Below the pieces are notes generated by a model. That model was not told where the DNA came from and did not search any database. It was given only the letters and a program-made list of their open reading frames with translations. Shown in pieces: positions 52,794 through 61,859 of a stretch of 64,000 bases of DNA. The DNA is from JBCCIM01 sp965263205. GTDB taxonomy: Bacteria > Bacteroidota > Rhodothermia > Rhodothermales > JAHQVL01. How positions within the stretch are numbered: the stretch's first letter is position 1; each line of letters opens with the position of its first letter. A program made the position numbers and the translations under genes. The stretch covers positions 20,127 to 84,126 of the forward strand of contig CBDHHF010000004.1 in the NCBI GenBank assembly GCA_965263205.1, read 5' to 3'.

Positions 52794-53391
52794 GATGATT
52801 AGAGGGAAAAGGGTGAGAAAAACGGTGTAAGGTTTCGGCCGGTATGGCGCTGCTTAATGAGTCGCATGCGTAGCCCATTTCGCCGCACGACGGCAGGCGC
52901 CAACTTTGGGTCTTTGGGTGCGCGATGCTGTGAACCGGTTTCTCGATTTTGAAGGATATATCTATCTATAAAACGCATGATTATCATGTGTTAGAGTTAT
53001 TGGATGTAGGTATCCCCGTACCAGGGAATAAGAGCGATTAATAGCCTTGCTTTTGGCAAACAACTATTGGATTGTTTGCCCGAAAGTCACAAGAGATTGT
53101 GTGAGGATCAGCGTCTGTTAACGTACAGCGCAAGCGGGTGTGGTTGCGCTAACACCCTTAGCGCATACGTTCGAGTGGTGTGAGCAACCAGAGCCAGCGG
53201 CGCACGGTGCATCTGCGCCGGAGTTGAGAAAGTGTAGTGCTGAAACGTGGCGTGGTCATAGCTCAAATAGCGAAGGATCAACCTTAAATAATCTACCAGG
53301 TTTTGGCTCGATTTACGACGCTAGGTGAGATGGGTTGCTGTTTGGATTCCGGCTTTACGTCCATTTAACAACTCCAATAATGTTCTTAACA
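52794..53391. other. Intergenic region upstream of carbonic anhydrase
   Basis: About 600 bases. A perfect palindrome CATGAT-T-ATCATG at 52976-52988 may be an operator for the carbonic anhydrase gene, whose start is about 180 bases away. The rest shows no gene or repeat; a plus-strand frame at 53140-53328 has no protein-like composition. Confidence 0.4.
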
Positions 53392-55026
53392 CTACTGCCG
53401 TTGCAGGAATAAGAATAAGAATTGCGCGATAACAATTTTTGATATGAGTGCGATGGGAAACATGAGGGTGAACCCAAATTCAGGGATGCGGTTTTGGGCG
53501 CGCGTGGTTGCAAAGTCAAGAATCGCCGGCTGATTGGACACAATACCCGTCAGCAACGTAAACGGCATTTTCATGATGCGGTGACCGACATAGAGGATGG
53601 TAATGGCCGTCATCAGGCTGATTACGGTTCCTCCCAGGAAGAACCATAATCCTTCAATTGAAAGGCTCTGTACAAACGCATTCCCGGAGCGCACCCCAAT
53701 GGCGGCGAGGAGCAACGTAAGGCCCAATTGCCGAAGGGTTACGTTAGCGCTGTATGGCATCGTCCAATGGATCGGGCCTGTACGTCGTAGGCCGCCCAGG
53801 ATGAGTCCGACGATCAACGGGCCGCCAGCGTAGCCAAACTTGAAGTTGAACTGGGGACCAAAAGAAAATTCCAACGCGCCCAGCAGCAAACCTAGTCCTA
53901 TGCCAAGGCCGAAGGTAAACACGTTGATGCGGCTAGCTTTGTGATAAGAGTCTCCAAAAAAACTGGATAAGCCATCAAGGTCTTCGCGCCGGGCTATAAA
54001 TCGGATACGATCACCCAATTCGAGAATGATATCGTTCCGCGCCAGCATATCGATGTCGCCTCGCCGAATTCTTGTGATGGTTGCGTTGAACTTCTCATGG
54101 AGGTTCAGTGAGGCAAGGGAGCGTCCTATAAGTTCTGTATTTGACACGAAAATACGCCGTACGTCAAATTGCTTGCGGTCGTAGGTGAGCTCTGAATCAA
54201 CTTTGCGTCCCAGTATGTCGGCAACAGCATCAATTTCAGGACTACTACCAACCACCATGACGTCATCGTTGTGCTTGAACGAGGTATCCCAGTTCGACAG
54301 GCATATTTCACCACCCGACGCAATTCTGCTAAAGACCACATTCCAGTTGTAACGCTTAAACAGATCCCTTAGCTGAATCCCCAATACTTCTTGATTTTCA
54401 ACCCGGATTGTTGCGCTTGTTAGTCCTTCATCAAGCGGATACTTGCGCCTTAGCTGCTCCTTTTCTGCAGCGTAATCGACGTTCAGGATTTTTTCTAGCA
54501 CGATGATGGCTATGATGCCACCCAGGACGCCCATTGGATAGGAAAACGAATAGCCGACAACGACATCTTGAAGAAGAAGGCCGCTTTCAGCACCGTCGAA
54601 CGACCGATTGATGATATCGATGACGCCGGCCATGGCTGCCGTATTCGTCGTGCTACCACTGTAGATACCAGCAGTAGCTGCAGCCGAGAAATCAAAAAGT
54701 AACGAAAGCGCAGCGGCAATTAAACCCGAGAAAATCAGGCTCGAAATGATAAACACAAAATCGCGGAGCCGGTTGTTTTTGTACGCATTGAAAAACGCCG
54801 GCCCAGAACTTACACCAATCGAATAAACAAACAGAGAAAGGCCAAGCAGCAAGATGATTTCTGGCACCTTGAAGCTTGGATCAATCGCACCAAAAAACAG
54901 CCCGGTGAAGAGGATAGCTGCAACACCCAGCGAACCACCTTTAATTTTGATGGTGCCCAATAAATACCCGAGAGACGCTACCACAAATAGCAACAGGAGC
55001 GGGTTTTCTCCTAGTAATTGAATCAT
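53392..55026 (-). CDS. AspT/YidE/YbjL-family exchanger with TrkA-C domains
   Basis: A 544-residue membrane protein. Two blocks of membrane helices (about 5-185 and 375-540) surround a central soluble region (about 195-370) with two TrkA-C (RCK_C) domains. G-I-Y-S-G-S-T-T-N-T-A-A-M-A-G near residue 120 and the mirrored N-Q-P-A-I-L-D-F-A near residue 510 are the family's re-entrant signature loops. AspT exchanges aspartate for alanine; for most relatives, such as YidE and YbjL, the substrate is unknown. The soluble domains suggest control by a bound ligand. Confidence 0.92.
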   Translation of the reverse strand: MIQLLGENPLLLLFVVASLGYLLGTIKIKGGSLGVAAILFTGLFFGAIDPSFKVPEIILLLGLSLFVYSIGVSSGPAFFNAYKNNRLRDFVFIISSLIFSGLIAAALSLLFDFSAAATAGIYSGSTTNTAAMAGVIDIINRSFDGAESGLLLQDVVVGYSFSYPMGVLGGIIAIIVLEKILNVDYAAEKEQLRRKYPLDEGLTSATIRVENQEVLGIQLRDLFKRYNWNVVFSRIASGGEICLSNWDTSFKHNDDVMVVGSSPEIDAVADILGRKVDSELTYDRKQFDVRRIFVSNTELIGRSLASLNLHEKFNATITRIRRGDIDMLARNDIILELGDRIRFIARREDLDGLSSFFGDSYHKASRINVFTFGLGIGLGLLLGALEFSFGPQFNFKFGYAGGPLIVGLILGGLRRTGPIHWTMPYSANVTLRQLGLTLLLAAIGVRSGNAFVQSLSIEGLWFFLGGTVISLMTAITILYVGHRIMKMPFTLLTGIVSNQPAILDFATTRAQNRIPEFGFTLMFPIALISKIVIAQFLFLFLQRQ

Positions 55027-55153
55027 GCAGGCACGTGCCGGGGACTGGCAACTCTTATTTGATCCACGCTAGAAAGTCTGCAAAATAGATACAGGTGATC
55101 GTTTAGCGCGAGTGAATGATAGCAGATGAATACAGCAGTTGACGTTCTACCAT

Positions 55154-57013
55154 TCAATTACTGCGCAGACTCACAAGTCCCGTGAAAGTAGGTGGAATTT
55201 TATCGATGCTGCCTATATTGCCAGGGCCCGGAACGATGAAGTCGAGCACGCGCTCGCCATCTGGTTTAATTTCGAAAATGTGTTTCTTGTGTGCATCTAC
55301 AAAGAGCGTGTGGCCGTTCTCCAGACGTGTTGCTGAACTGGCAAACGGGGCATAGAAATCCTGAATCTGTGCTGCATTCCATGTCCAATCGGTTTCAATA
55401 TCAGCCGTTGAGTCATAGGTGCCATCGGGCAGGAGCGGGAGCGTAATATCCATGAGATCGGAAAACGCTTCATCCAGACCCAGATTGGGTTGCTCAGGAT
55501 TGTAGGATCCATCTGGTGCTCGCCTGAGTCCGCCATTGAACACGAGTACGCGCGGCGGAGTGGTGTTACCCAGGCTATCTTGTGAAGCCGGCAACCACGT
55601 TGCATCGTGCTGCCAGAACAATTTGCGTGCACCTTCGCCATCATGGACGTTCGGGTTGCCCCATCGATACAGCAAGCGGCCACCTTTCCCGGCATTACCA
55701 CCGTTGGCCGTAGCGGCTTCCGCCCTGGTTGTGCTGTGATCAATCACCCAAAGCTCGCCGGTGCCGGCGCTGCTCAAGAGTATGTGATCCAGCGTTTCAT
55801 TGTACGAAATGCTGTTGATGTGGTGCAGTTCGCCAGCGTTGAAAGGTAATGTTTTTAGATCGTTGGCATTGATATCAATGCGATCCGGGTGTTCACTGAT
55901 TACCCCATAATTTGGCTTGTCAGGAAAACGGTCTTGCACAATATGATCCCAACTGTTCCACTGCCAGGTCAGCTTGGCCGCTTTGTTTTCAAAGTCGACT
56001 TGCAATTCAATGAGCGAATCAAACCAAACAATTTCCCCATTTGCGAGGTCAGGATCAAAGCCTAACTCAGCAGCCTCTTCAACTTTGAAACCTACATAGG
56101 CCATCACGAGAATGTTGCCACTGGGCAATACTTCAAAGTCATGATGTAAGACATTTCTGCCCGGTTGGTCGAGGTTGTAACTCCACATCGTTGTGCCATC
56201 CCAATCGACCAGTTCAATCATGCCATGTGCACCCACAGGATACTGCTCGCGGTGCAGCCAGTCATTTCGCGAGACTGTGCGCCAGAGCAAACCATTGGGC
56301 AGAAGGCGCGCACTTGCAGTTTGGGGGGAATAGTTTGCGTTGTACCATCCGTGGACGATTTGACCTTGCTGGTTTACAAGGTAGGTATGCCGGCCCATCT
56401 GGACATCGTTGTGATTACTCGTCTCCTGTATAAGCAGGAAGCCCCGCGTAGCGTCCTCATGGGTATTAGGAAGCACATCCCCAATAGGCTGGTGTGCGTA
56501 TTCGTTTAGTTTGAGTCGTTTGCGGAGCGGGATATCAGTATAATCTGGATCTATAAATCTTTCGTGCGTGAGGTCGAACGCGCCGAGGTGACTGTTTTTG
56601 TCGCGATCAAGCTTCTTCAGCGAATGCGTAGCTACTTGTAATTCTGCCGGCGACAAGGCAAGATCACCGTTGACATCAAGTACACGGATAATAAGCTGTT
56701 CGCGCAGCATGCCTTTGATTGGGCCAGGGCCACCCATTTCATTTAGGCTGATGTCACCACTACCATTTTTGTCGAGCGTTAATAAATTTTCCGGGGCTTT
56801 TGCGAGTTCAAAATCGGATAATTCTCCATCTGCGTCCGTATCCAAGGTGCGCATCACCAGCGTGGTTAGAGGTGCTCTGTAGGCCACAGGTTTTTTGGGA
56901 GCGGGATCTTGATCCTGGGCGCTACTGGAAACAGGAAAAACGGTCGAAAACACCAGCGTCAGCAGGAGTGTGACGAATACTATAGTAGACTTTCTCACAA
57001 TGAAGGCGGACAT
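55154..57013 (-). CDS. EF-hand arylsulfotransferase (ASST-like)
   Basis: A 619-residue protein started at the ATG 57013 (the frame also begins ten codons earlier). Signal peptide 1-34 (ending S-S-S-A-Q). Two to four EF-hand-like loops follow at about 60-160 (D-T-D-A-D-G-E-L, D-K-N-G-S-G-D-I, D-V-N-G-D-L-A-L and a weak fourth). From about 185 the sequence has the propeller of arylsulfotransferases, with H-H-D-F-E, H-H-I-N-S-I and W-Q-H-D-A blocks carrying candidate catalytic or ligand His. Such enzymes transfer sulfate between phenols without PAPS, in the periplasm. Many propeller proteins with this annotation have no proven activity. Confidence 0.8.
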   Translation of the reverse strand: MSAFIVRKSTIVFVTLLLTLVFSTVFPVSSSAQDQDPAPKKPVAYRAPLTTLVMRTLDTDADGELSDFELAKAPENLLTLDKNGSGDISLNEMGGPGPIKGMLREQLIIRVLDVNGDLALSPAELQVATHSLKKLDRDKNSHLGAFDLTHERFIDPDYTDIPLRKRLKLNEYAHQPIGDVLPNTHEDATRGFLLIQETSNHNDVQMGRHTYLVNQQGQIVHGWYNANYSPQTASARLLPNGLLWRTVSRNDWLHREQYPVGAHGMIELVDWDGTTMWSYNLDQPGRNVLHHDFEVLPSGNILVMAYVGFKVEEAAELGFDPDLANGEIVWFDSLIELQVDFENKAAKLTWQWNSWDHIVQDRFPDKPNYGVISEHPDRIDINANDLKTLPFNAGELHHINSISYNETLDHILLSSAGTGELWVIDHSTTRAEAATANGGNAGKGGRLLYRWGNPNVHDGEGARKLFWQHDATWLPASQDSLGNTTPPRVLVFNGGLRRAPDGSYNPEQPNLGLDEAFSDLMDITLPLLPDGTYDSTADIETDWTWNAAQIQDFYAPFASSATRLENGHTLFVDAHKKHIFEIKPDGERVLDFIVPGPGNIGSIDKIPPTFTGLVSLRSN

Positions 57014-57326
57014 ACGCGCAAAAGTTGGAAAAAAACACGACACAGATGGTGGGTTCTGAGTTGCCGTCTGTATACAAGAAACGTTCAGCGAATTCCTTTT
57101 CTTGTGCGTTGTTCCTTACGCTACCCGCATGCATTTGATTCTGATGCATTTACAGGCACAACAAATTGGTATAATCTGTCTAAAATGGCTTGATTTGCGT
57201 ACAGTTGCCAGGCGGTGTTTTAGACAGGCTATTTGTGAAAAAATACAGCATATGTCTTCCAGGTGGGTGGATTCGGACCCAAAGTGCTGCTCTCTCGTTT
57301 TTATTTTGAAAGATTAAGGCTCGTAC
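57014..57326. other. Divergent intergenic region
   Basis: About 310 bases between the arylsulfotransferase and DinB-like genes. It presumably contains both promoters; no element stands out. An AAGG site lies eight bases before the DinB-like start. Confidence 0.4.
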
Positions 57327-57932
57327 ATGGAAGTAGATGAAAAACCCATACCGGCAGCTGCCGCGCAAAATCTGTATCTGGATGGGCTCCATCAGGATAT
57401 TGAGGAAGTACAGCGTGCATCTGAAGCCTTGTTTGCCAGCCTGACACCCCGCCAACTCACCTGGAAGCCGGCACGCCGCAAGTGGAGCATTTTGCAGTGC
57501 TTTGACCACTTGCTGGTAACGAACGGATTGTACATGGAGCGCTTGTACGAAGCGATCCAGAAAGGCAAAGTCTCACATGCTGAAGCTATATCGCCGTTCA
57601 AGCCAAGCTGGTTCGGAAAAAAGTTTATCGATTCGCTGCGCCCCGAAAGTAAGCTTAAAATTAAAACGTTTCGTGTTTTCCGGCCGGCTAACACGCCTGA
57701 AGACCTCAGCGTTACAACCAAGTTTATCGCGCAGCAAAAGTCGCTATTGGAACTGATCAAGCTTGCCGACCATTGTGATTTAAACAAGGCGCGGCTGTCA
57801 TCGCCGGCCAACCGACTTATCCGGTTTTCTGTAGGCGAAGCGCTCACTATTCTTGTTGTGCACGAACAACGTCACCTGTTGCAGGCACAAAACATCCAGC
57901 TACTCGCGGATTTCCCCGAATTCCAGGCGTAA
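57327..57932 (+). CDS. DinB-fold metal-binding protein
   Basis: A 201-residue four-helix-bundle protein of the DinB_2 group. The three putative metal ligands are His61 (C-F-D-H-L) and His179/His183 (H-E-Q-R-H-L-L-Q). W-K-P-A-R-R-K-W-S-I is the typical loop before the first His. Known members include mycothiol- and bacillithiol-dependent transferases and damage-induced proteins of unknown function; this protein cannot be placed further. An AAGG site lies eight bases upstream. The ClpS-like gene starts 20 bases downstream. Confidence 0.88.
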   Translation: MEVDEKPIPAAAAQNLYLDGLHQDIEEVQRASEALFASLTPRQLTWKPARRKWSILQCFDHLLVTNGLYMERLYEAIQKGKVSHAEAISPFKPSWFGKKFIDSLRPESKLKIKTFRVFRPANTPEDLSVTTKFIAQQKSLLELIKLADHCDLNKARLSSPANRLIRFSVGEALTILVVHEQRHLLQAQNIQLLADFPEFQA

Positions 57933-57952
57933 TAGCAAACCGGCTCCTTCTC

Positions 57953-58348
57953 GTGGCATACAACATCCATCCACATACAACTCCGCTTTACTATGTTCCT
58001 GCGCGTGCAGCCCTCGAAGAGCCCGTCGAAACAGAGGTAGCGCCCGTAGAGGTGGATCTGGAGGAAGAAGTTGCCATTTTCCTGCCACGCTACCATGTTA
58101 TTTTGCTGGATGACAACGACCATTCATACGAATACGTAATTGAAATGCTGATGCACATCTTCGGGCATAGCAAAGAAAGGGCATATTCTATGGCAGTTGA
58201 GGTAGATCGTGCGGGAAGGGTGATTGTCGATACGACTACTAAAGAAAGGGCAGAGCTTAAACGTGATCAGATCCACAGCTATGGCGCAGATTGGCGCATC
58301 GATCACTGCAAAGGCTCAATGTCCGCCATCATAGAGCCATCAGAATAA
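57953..58348 (+). CDS. clpS: ClpS-like adaptor of ClpAP/ClpCP
   Basis: A 131-residue protein started at GTG 57953. Residues 1-44 form an acidic, probably disordered extension, longer than in E. coli ClpS. The core (45-131) has the family block P-R-Y-H-V-I-L-L-D-D-N-D-H-S-Y-E-Y-V (45-62), with N and D forming the pocket for N-terminal residues, and A-Y-S-M-A-x-E-V-D. The core residue order matches ClpS, which hands N-degron substrates to ClpA or ClpC. ClpA/ClpC is not in the window. Its N-terminal extension in E. coli is also essential for delivery. Confidence 0.85.
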   Translation: MAYNIHPHTTPLYYVPARAALEEPVETEVAPVEVDLEEEVAIFLPRYHVILLDDNDHSYEYVIEMLMHIFGHSKERAYSMAVEVDRAGRVIVDTTTKERAELKRDQIHSYGADWRIDHCKGSMSAIIEPSE

Positions 58349-58577
58349 TTTTTGAATTGAATTATGAACAAAACTAAATTTTTGCTCGTTAATACCTGAC
58401 AACTCAATTCACGGCTTACCAACAAAACGCTTTCTTGACCGCTTTCCTCTTGCGTGCAGAGCTTCGGCTCACCTGTGGTCTTCATTGCTAACAATTCCAA
58501 GGCAAAGATTGGCGCAAGCCTTCTCTCGAGGTCTTTATAGCCCCCATTAAAGGCCGGCCTTTGCCAGCACCAAGGAG

Positions 58578-61130
58578 ATGTTTACTACCCAAAAAGCTCA
58601 GCTACGGGCCGAAAACAAAACGTTACTGGCCCGTATTGCAGAATTAGAGCACCAACTTGAAGAAAAAAACCAGCAACTGCACGATCGTGCTGCTACGCTG
58701 GAAGAGGCTCAGATTCCCATTCAATCCACCTTTGAAAGCGAATCAGAAGACTCTGTCTGGGATATTTTTGACCGGGCCATTATCGGTATTGCCAAAATCG
58801 ATCGTCGCAATCACGACCTCGTTCGATGTAACCCTGCATTCAAAGCGATGCTGGGTTATAGTGAAGAGGAAATTGTGCAGCTTAACATGATGGGCATTAC
58901 CCATCCCGGCGATCTTTCAGGTAGCCTCGAAAACCTGGCGAATCTGTCCGATAAGAGTACCGATTCTTTTGTGATGGAGAAGCGCTATCTCAAAAAGAAC
59001 GGTCACGTAATTTGGGCAAGAACAACGGTCACCCGTTTTGAATCACCCGGCAGCGAAAAAGGCTTTAGTCTGGTGTTTATCGAGGATATCTCCAAAGCCA
59101 AGCAAGCTGAGCACGCGTTGCGCGAGAGCGAGGAGCGGTTTGATCTGGCTGTGAAAGGATCCAACGATGGCCTGTGGGACTGGACAGATGTCACCAGGGA
59201 AATCATGTGGATGTCCCCGCGCCTTTATGAACTCCTTGGGTATGGCGCCGATGACACGTTACCTACCATTTCCCTGTTCAAATCGTTGCTGCACCCGGAT
59301 GATTCAGAGCGTGTTTGGGAGCACATCCAATCGCACCTCAAAGATGGGACCGTATATGACATCGAATACCGGCTGCTGACGGGCGATAGCACGTATCGCT
59401 GGTTTCGCGCACGCGGGCAGGCTATTTGGGATGAAGAGGGCAACCCGATGCGCATGTCGGGTTCTTTGACTGACATTTCTGCGCAGAAAAGCTACGAAGA
59501 GGAGCTGAAGCGTTATGCTGAAGAACTCAAACGTGCAAAAGAATATGCGGAAGCCGGCACACGGGCAAAGAGCGAGTTTTTGGCCAACATGAGCCACGAA
59601 ATTCGAACCCCCATGAATGGCATTCTTGGCTACGCTGAAATTCTACTCGAGACCGAACTGGACGATGAGCAGCGTGAATACATCAGCATTGTCCACAACA
59701 ACGGCAGACGCTTGCTAAACCTGCTCGACGGCATCCTCGATATCTCAAAAATTGAATCGGGCTTGATGGAACTGATAAACAAGCCCTTCAATCTGCGTCG
59801 CATGCTGGAGAATATCGTCGAAACAGTGCGGCCTGTGGCAACAGAAAAAGGACTCGATATTCAATACGATGTTGATATCACTGTGCCGGCTTCCTTTACC
59901 GGCGATGAGATCCGTTTGGGCCAGGTGTTGGTCAATCTATTGTCCAATGCCGTCAAATTTACCAATCAGGGCAGTGTTCAATTGCGCGTGATGGCAGAAC
60001 GTGAAAGTGATACGCATGTCCAGCTCCATTTTGTTGTAAAAGATACCGGGATTGGAATCTCTTCTGAGGATAGGAAGCAGATTTTTGAGAAGTTTACCCA
60101 ACTGGATAATTCGCCTACCCGACGGTACAATGGCTCGGGGCTGGGATTGGCAATCAGTCAGCGGCTTGTAGAGAAGATGAATGGTAAGATCTGGGTAGAA
60201 AGTGAAGAGGGGCTTGGCTCGTCTTTTCATTTCAAAGTGGGTCAGGGTACGCAGGATCGTATGCCTGAAATGGTTGTATCCCAGGAGGAAACCGAATTGA
60301 AGCAGTTGCGCGTTTTGTTTGCTGTCGATGATGCCATCAATGAGCAACGTCTTACACGGCAACTCAAGGCCTGGGGAATGGAAGTTGTTCCTGTACGCAA
60401 TGCCCAGGATGCTGAGCATGCGCTTGATGTGCTCGAAGATGTAGATCTGTGCATTATTGATGTGACAGGTGATAACGCCGGCGGTTTATCGGTTGCACGT
60501 CAGATCCGTGAACTGGCCGGCAGTACCTTACCCCTGGTTCTCCTTTCTGATGATGGCAAACACCACTACGAGCCCGAAATCGTTTCGCTGAGTATCATGA
60601 AGCCAGTGGCCGGCGCGCAGTTGCACCAATTACTCGGCGCACTGATTCGCAAGTTTACGCAAGAACAGGACGTAACTGAAGAGTCGAAGCCGCGCGAGTA
60701 TAAACCCAAATCGCCACGCGTGCTACTGGTTGATGACGAAGCAGATAACCAAAAACTGGCTTCTCATTTCCTGGGCAAACTCGGATACGATGTGACGCTC
60801 GCTACCAACGGCATGGAGGCTGTTTGGGCCTGTGAAAAGGCGTACTACGATATCATTTTGATGGACATTCAAATGCCTGAAATGGACGGCCAGGCAGCTA
60901 CGGCACATATCCGCGCAATGACAGAAGGCAAACAAAGTCCATGGATCATCGCCGTTACGGCTCGCGCCATGGTTGGCGACCGCGAAAAGTTTCTTGAATC
61001 GGGTATGGACGACTATTTGAGCAAGCCGTATTCTAAAGAAGAGATGATGCACGCACTCGAACGCGCAAAAGTGGAAATTGCGAAAGAAAAGGCTGCAGCG
61101 TTACTCAATTTGGCTTCAAAAACCACGTAA
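58578..61130 (+). CDS. Hybrid sensor histidine kinase with two PAS and two receiver domains
   Basis: An 850-residue cytoplasmic kinase with no membrane segment. Order: an N-terminal coiled coil (1-45); PAS domain 1 (about 58-175) and PAS domain 2 with a PAC motif (about 180-305); a coiled linker; HisKA with phospho-acceptor His340 (N-M-S-H-E-I-R-T-P); HATPase (about 440-560, D-T-G-I-G-I-S and G-x-G-L-G-L-A); receiver 1 (about 575-690) and receiver 2 (about 715-835, phospho-acceptor Asp763 in I-L-M-D-I-Q-M-P-E-M-D-G). Receiver 1 keeps the acidic pair, an Asp and a Lys, but its D-V-T-G-D-N-A loop is unusual. An AAGGAG site abuts the start codon directly, closer than normal spacing. Confidence 0.93.
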   Translation: MFTTQKAQLRAENKTLLARIAELEHQLEEKNQQLHDRAATLEEAQIPIQSTFESESEDSVWDIFDRAIIGIAKIDRRNHDLVRCNPAFKAMLGYSEEEIVQLNMMGITHPGDLSGSLENLANLSDKSTDSFVMEKRYLKKNGHVIWARTTVTRFESPGSEKGFSLVFIEDISKAKQAEHALRESEERFDLAVKGSNDGLWDWTDVTREIMWMSPRLYELLGYGADDTLPTISLFKSLLHPDDSERVWEHIQSHLKDGTVYDIEYRLLTGDSTYRWFRARGQAIWDEEGNPMRMSGSLTDISAQKSYEEELKRYAEELKRAKEYAEAGTRAKSEFLANMSHEIRTPMNGILGYAEILLETELDDEQREYISIVHNNGRRLLNLLDGILDISKIESGLMELINKPFNLRRMLENIVETVRPVATEKGLDIQYDVDITVPASFTGDEIRLGQVLVNLLSNAVKFTNQGSVQLRVMAERESDTHVQLHFVVKDTGIGISSEDRKQIFEKFTQLDNSPTRRYNGSGLGLAISQRLVEKMNGKIWVESEEGLGSSFHFKVGQGTQDRMPEMVVSQEETELKQLRVLFAVDDAINEQRLTRQLKAWGMEVVPVRNAQDAEHALDVLEDVDLCIIDVTGDNAGGLSVARQIRELAGSTLPLVLLSDDGKHHYEPEIVSLSIMKPVAGAQLHQLLGALIRKFTQEQDVTEESKPREYKPKSPRVLLVDDEADNQKLASHFLGKLGYDVTLATNGMEAVWACEKAYYDIILMDIQMPEMDGQAATAHIRAMTEGKQSPWIIAVTARAMVGDREKFLESGMDDYLSKPYSKEEMMHALERAKVEIAKEKAAALLNLASKTT

Positions 61131-61214
61131 ATACGCTATACTCTGCAACCTGATTAAGCATTACCTTTCCTTTTTCCCGGTCATATCACAATTTTGCCGG
61201 GAATAACCGTTCAT

Positions 61215-61258
61215 AACAGGACAGGGGTCGTAGGGGTAGGATCTCTGTCCTGTTTTTT
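61215..61258 (+). terminator. Intrinsic terminator of the histidine kinase gene
   Basis: A perfect 10-base stem (AACAGGACAG at 61215-61224, CTGTCCTGTT at 61245-61254) with a 20-base loop and a run of T. Confidence 0.9.
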
Positions 61259-61298
61259 TGTTTACCCATTTAGCAGAAGATCAAACAACAGTTGCTGT

Positions 61299-61859
61299 TT
61301 ATTTGGTCAGCGTCATTGGTTTTGTGATGCGCATCCCACGTGCCCGAAGCTGGTAGAAATACGTGCCACTCGGTAATGCCGCGCCATCGTTTTTTCGTCC
61401 ATCAAAAGTAAGGGTGTGCCGGCCGCTAACCATGGGCCCATCAACCAGGGTTGCTACTTTACGACCTGTTACGTCATATACCGCAACGCTGACATCTGTT
61501 GCGAGCGGCAAATCAAAACGAATTTGCGTAACCGGGTTGAAGGGATTCGGATAATTGGGATGGAGGACAATCTCGTTCAGCGTCTGGAACGCAATGCGTA
61601 TGGGCTCGATATATGCCACCGTTCCGTCAAAATCGAGTTGCTTTAGGCGTATGTCATAGATGCCTGGTGCGATATCCCGAATGACGTACTGGTAGCGCTG
61701 GGTGTCATTGGTAGTACCATGGCCCTCAACAAACGCAACGGGCTGCCATCCTGTTGCCGTGTCAGCAGTTTCATCTGCCGGCTTGAGCTGTATCTCAAAG
61801 CCTGCGTTGTTCAATTCTGATGCCGTTTCCCAAATCAGCACCATCGCATCGCCATCCAC
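61299..61859 (-). CDS. Third fragment of the right-edge glycosidase, with type IX sorting domain
   Basis: A 186-residue open frame. Its start is an internal piece: a beta domain with V-L-I-W-E-T-A-S-E-L-N-N-A-G-F-E-I, the block that in related proteins follows L-P-V-x-L-T-x-F and links to the final type A sorting domain (about 100-186). The frame joins the middle fragment if one base is removed at about 61868-61875, giving L-P-V-S-L-T-R-F-H-G-L-V-D-G-D-A-M-V. Confidence 0.8.
   Translation of the reverse strand: MDGDAMVLIWETASELNNAGFEIQLKPADETADTATGWQPVAFVEGHGTTNDTQRYQYVIRDIAPGIYDIRLKQLDFDGTVAYIEPIRIAFQTLNEIVLHPNYPNPFNPVTQIRFDLPLATDVSVAVYDVTGRKVATLVDGPMVSGRHTLTFDGRKNDGAALPSGTYFYQLRARGMRITKPMTLTK

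Noticed and set aside
53140..53328. 62-codon plus-strand frame in the carbonic anhydrase leader
   Set aside because: Short, no ribosome site, low-complexity composition and no recognisable pattern.
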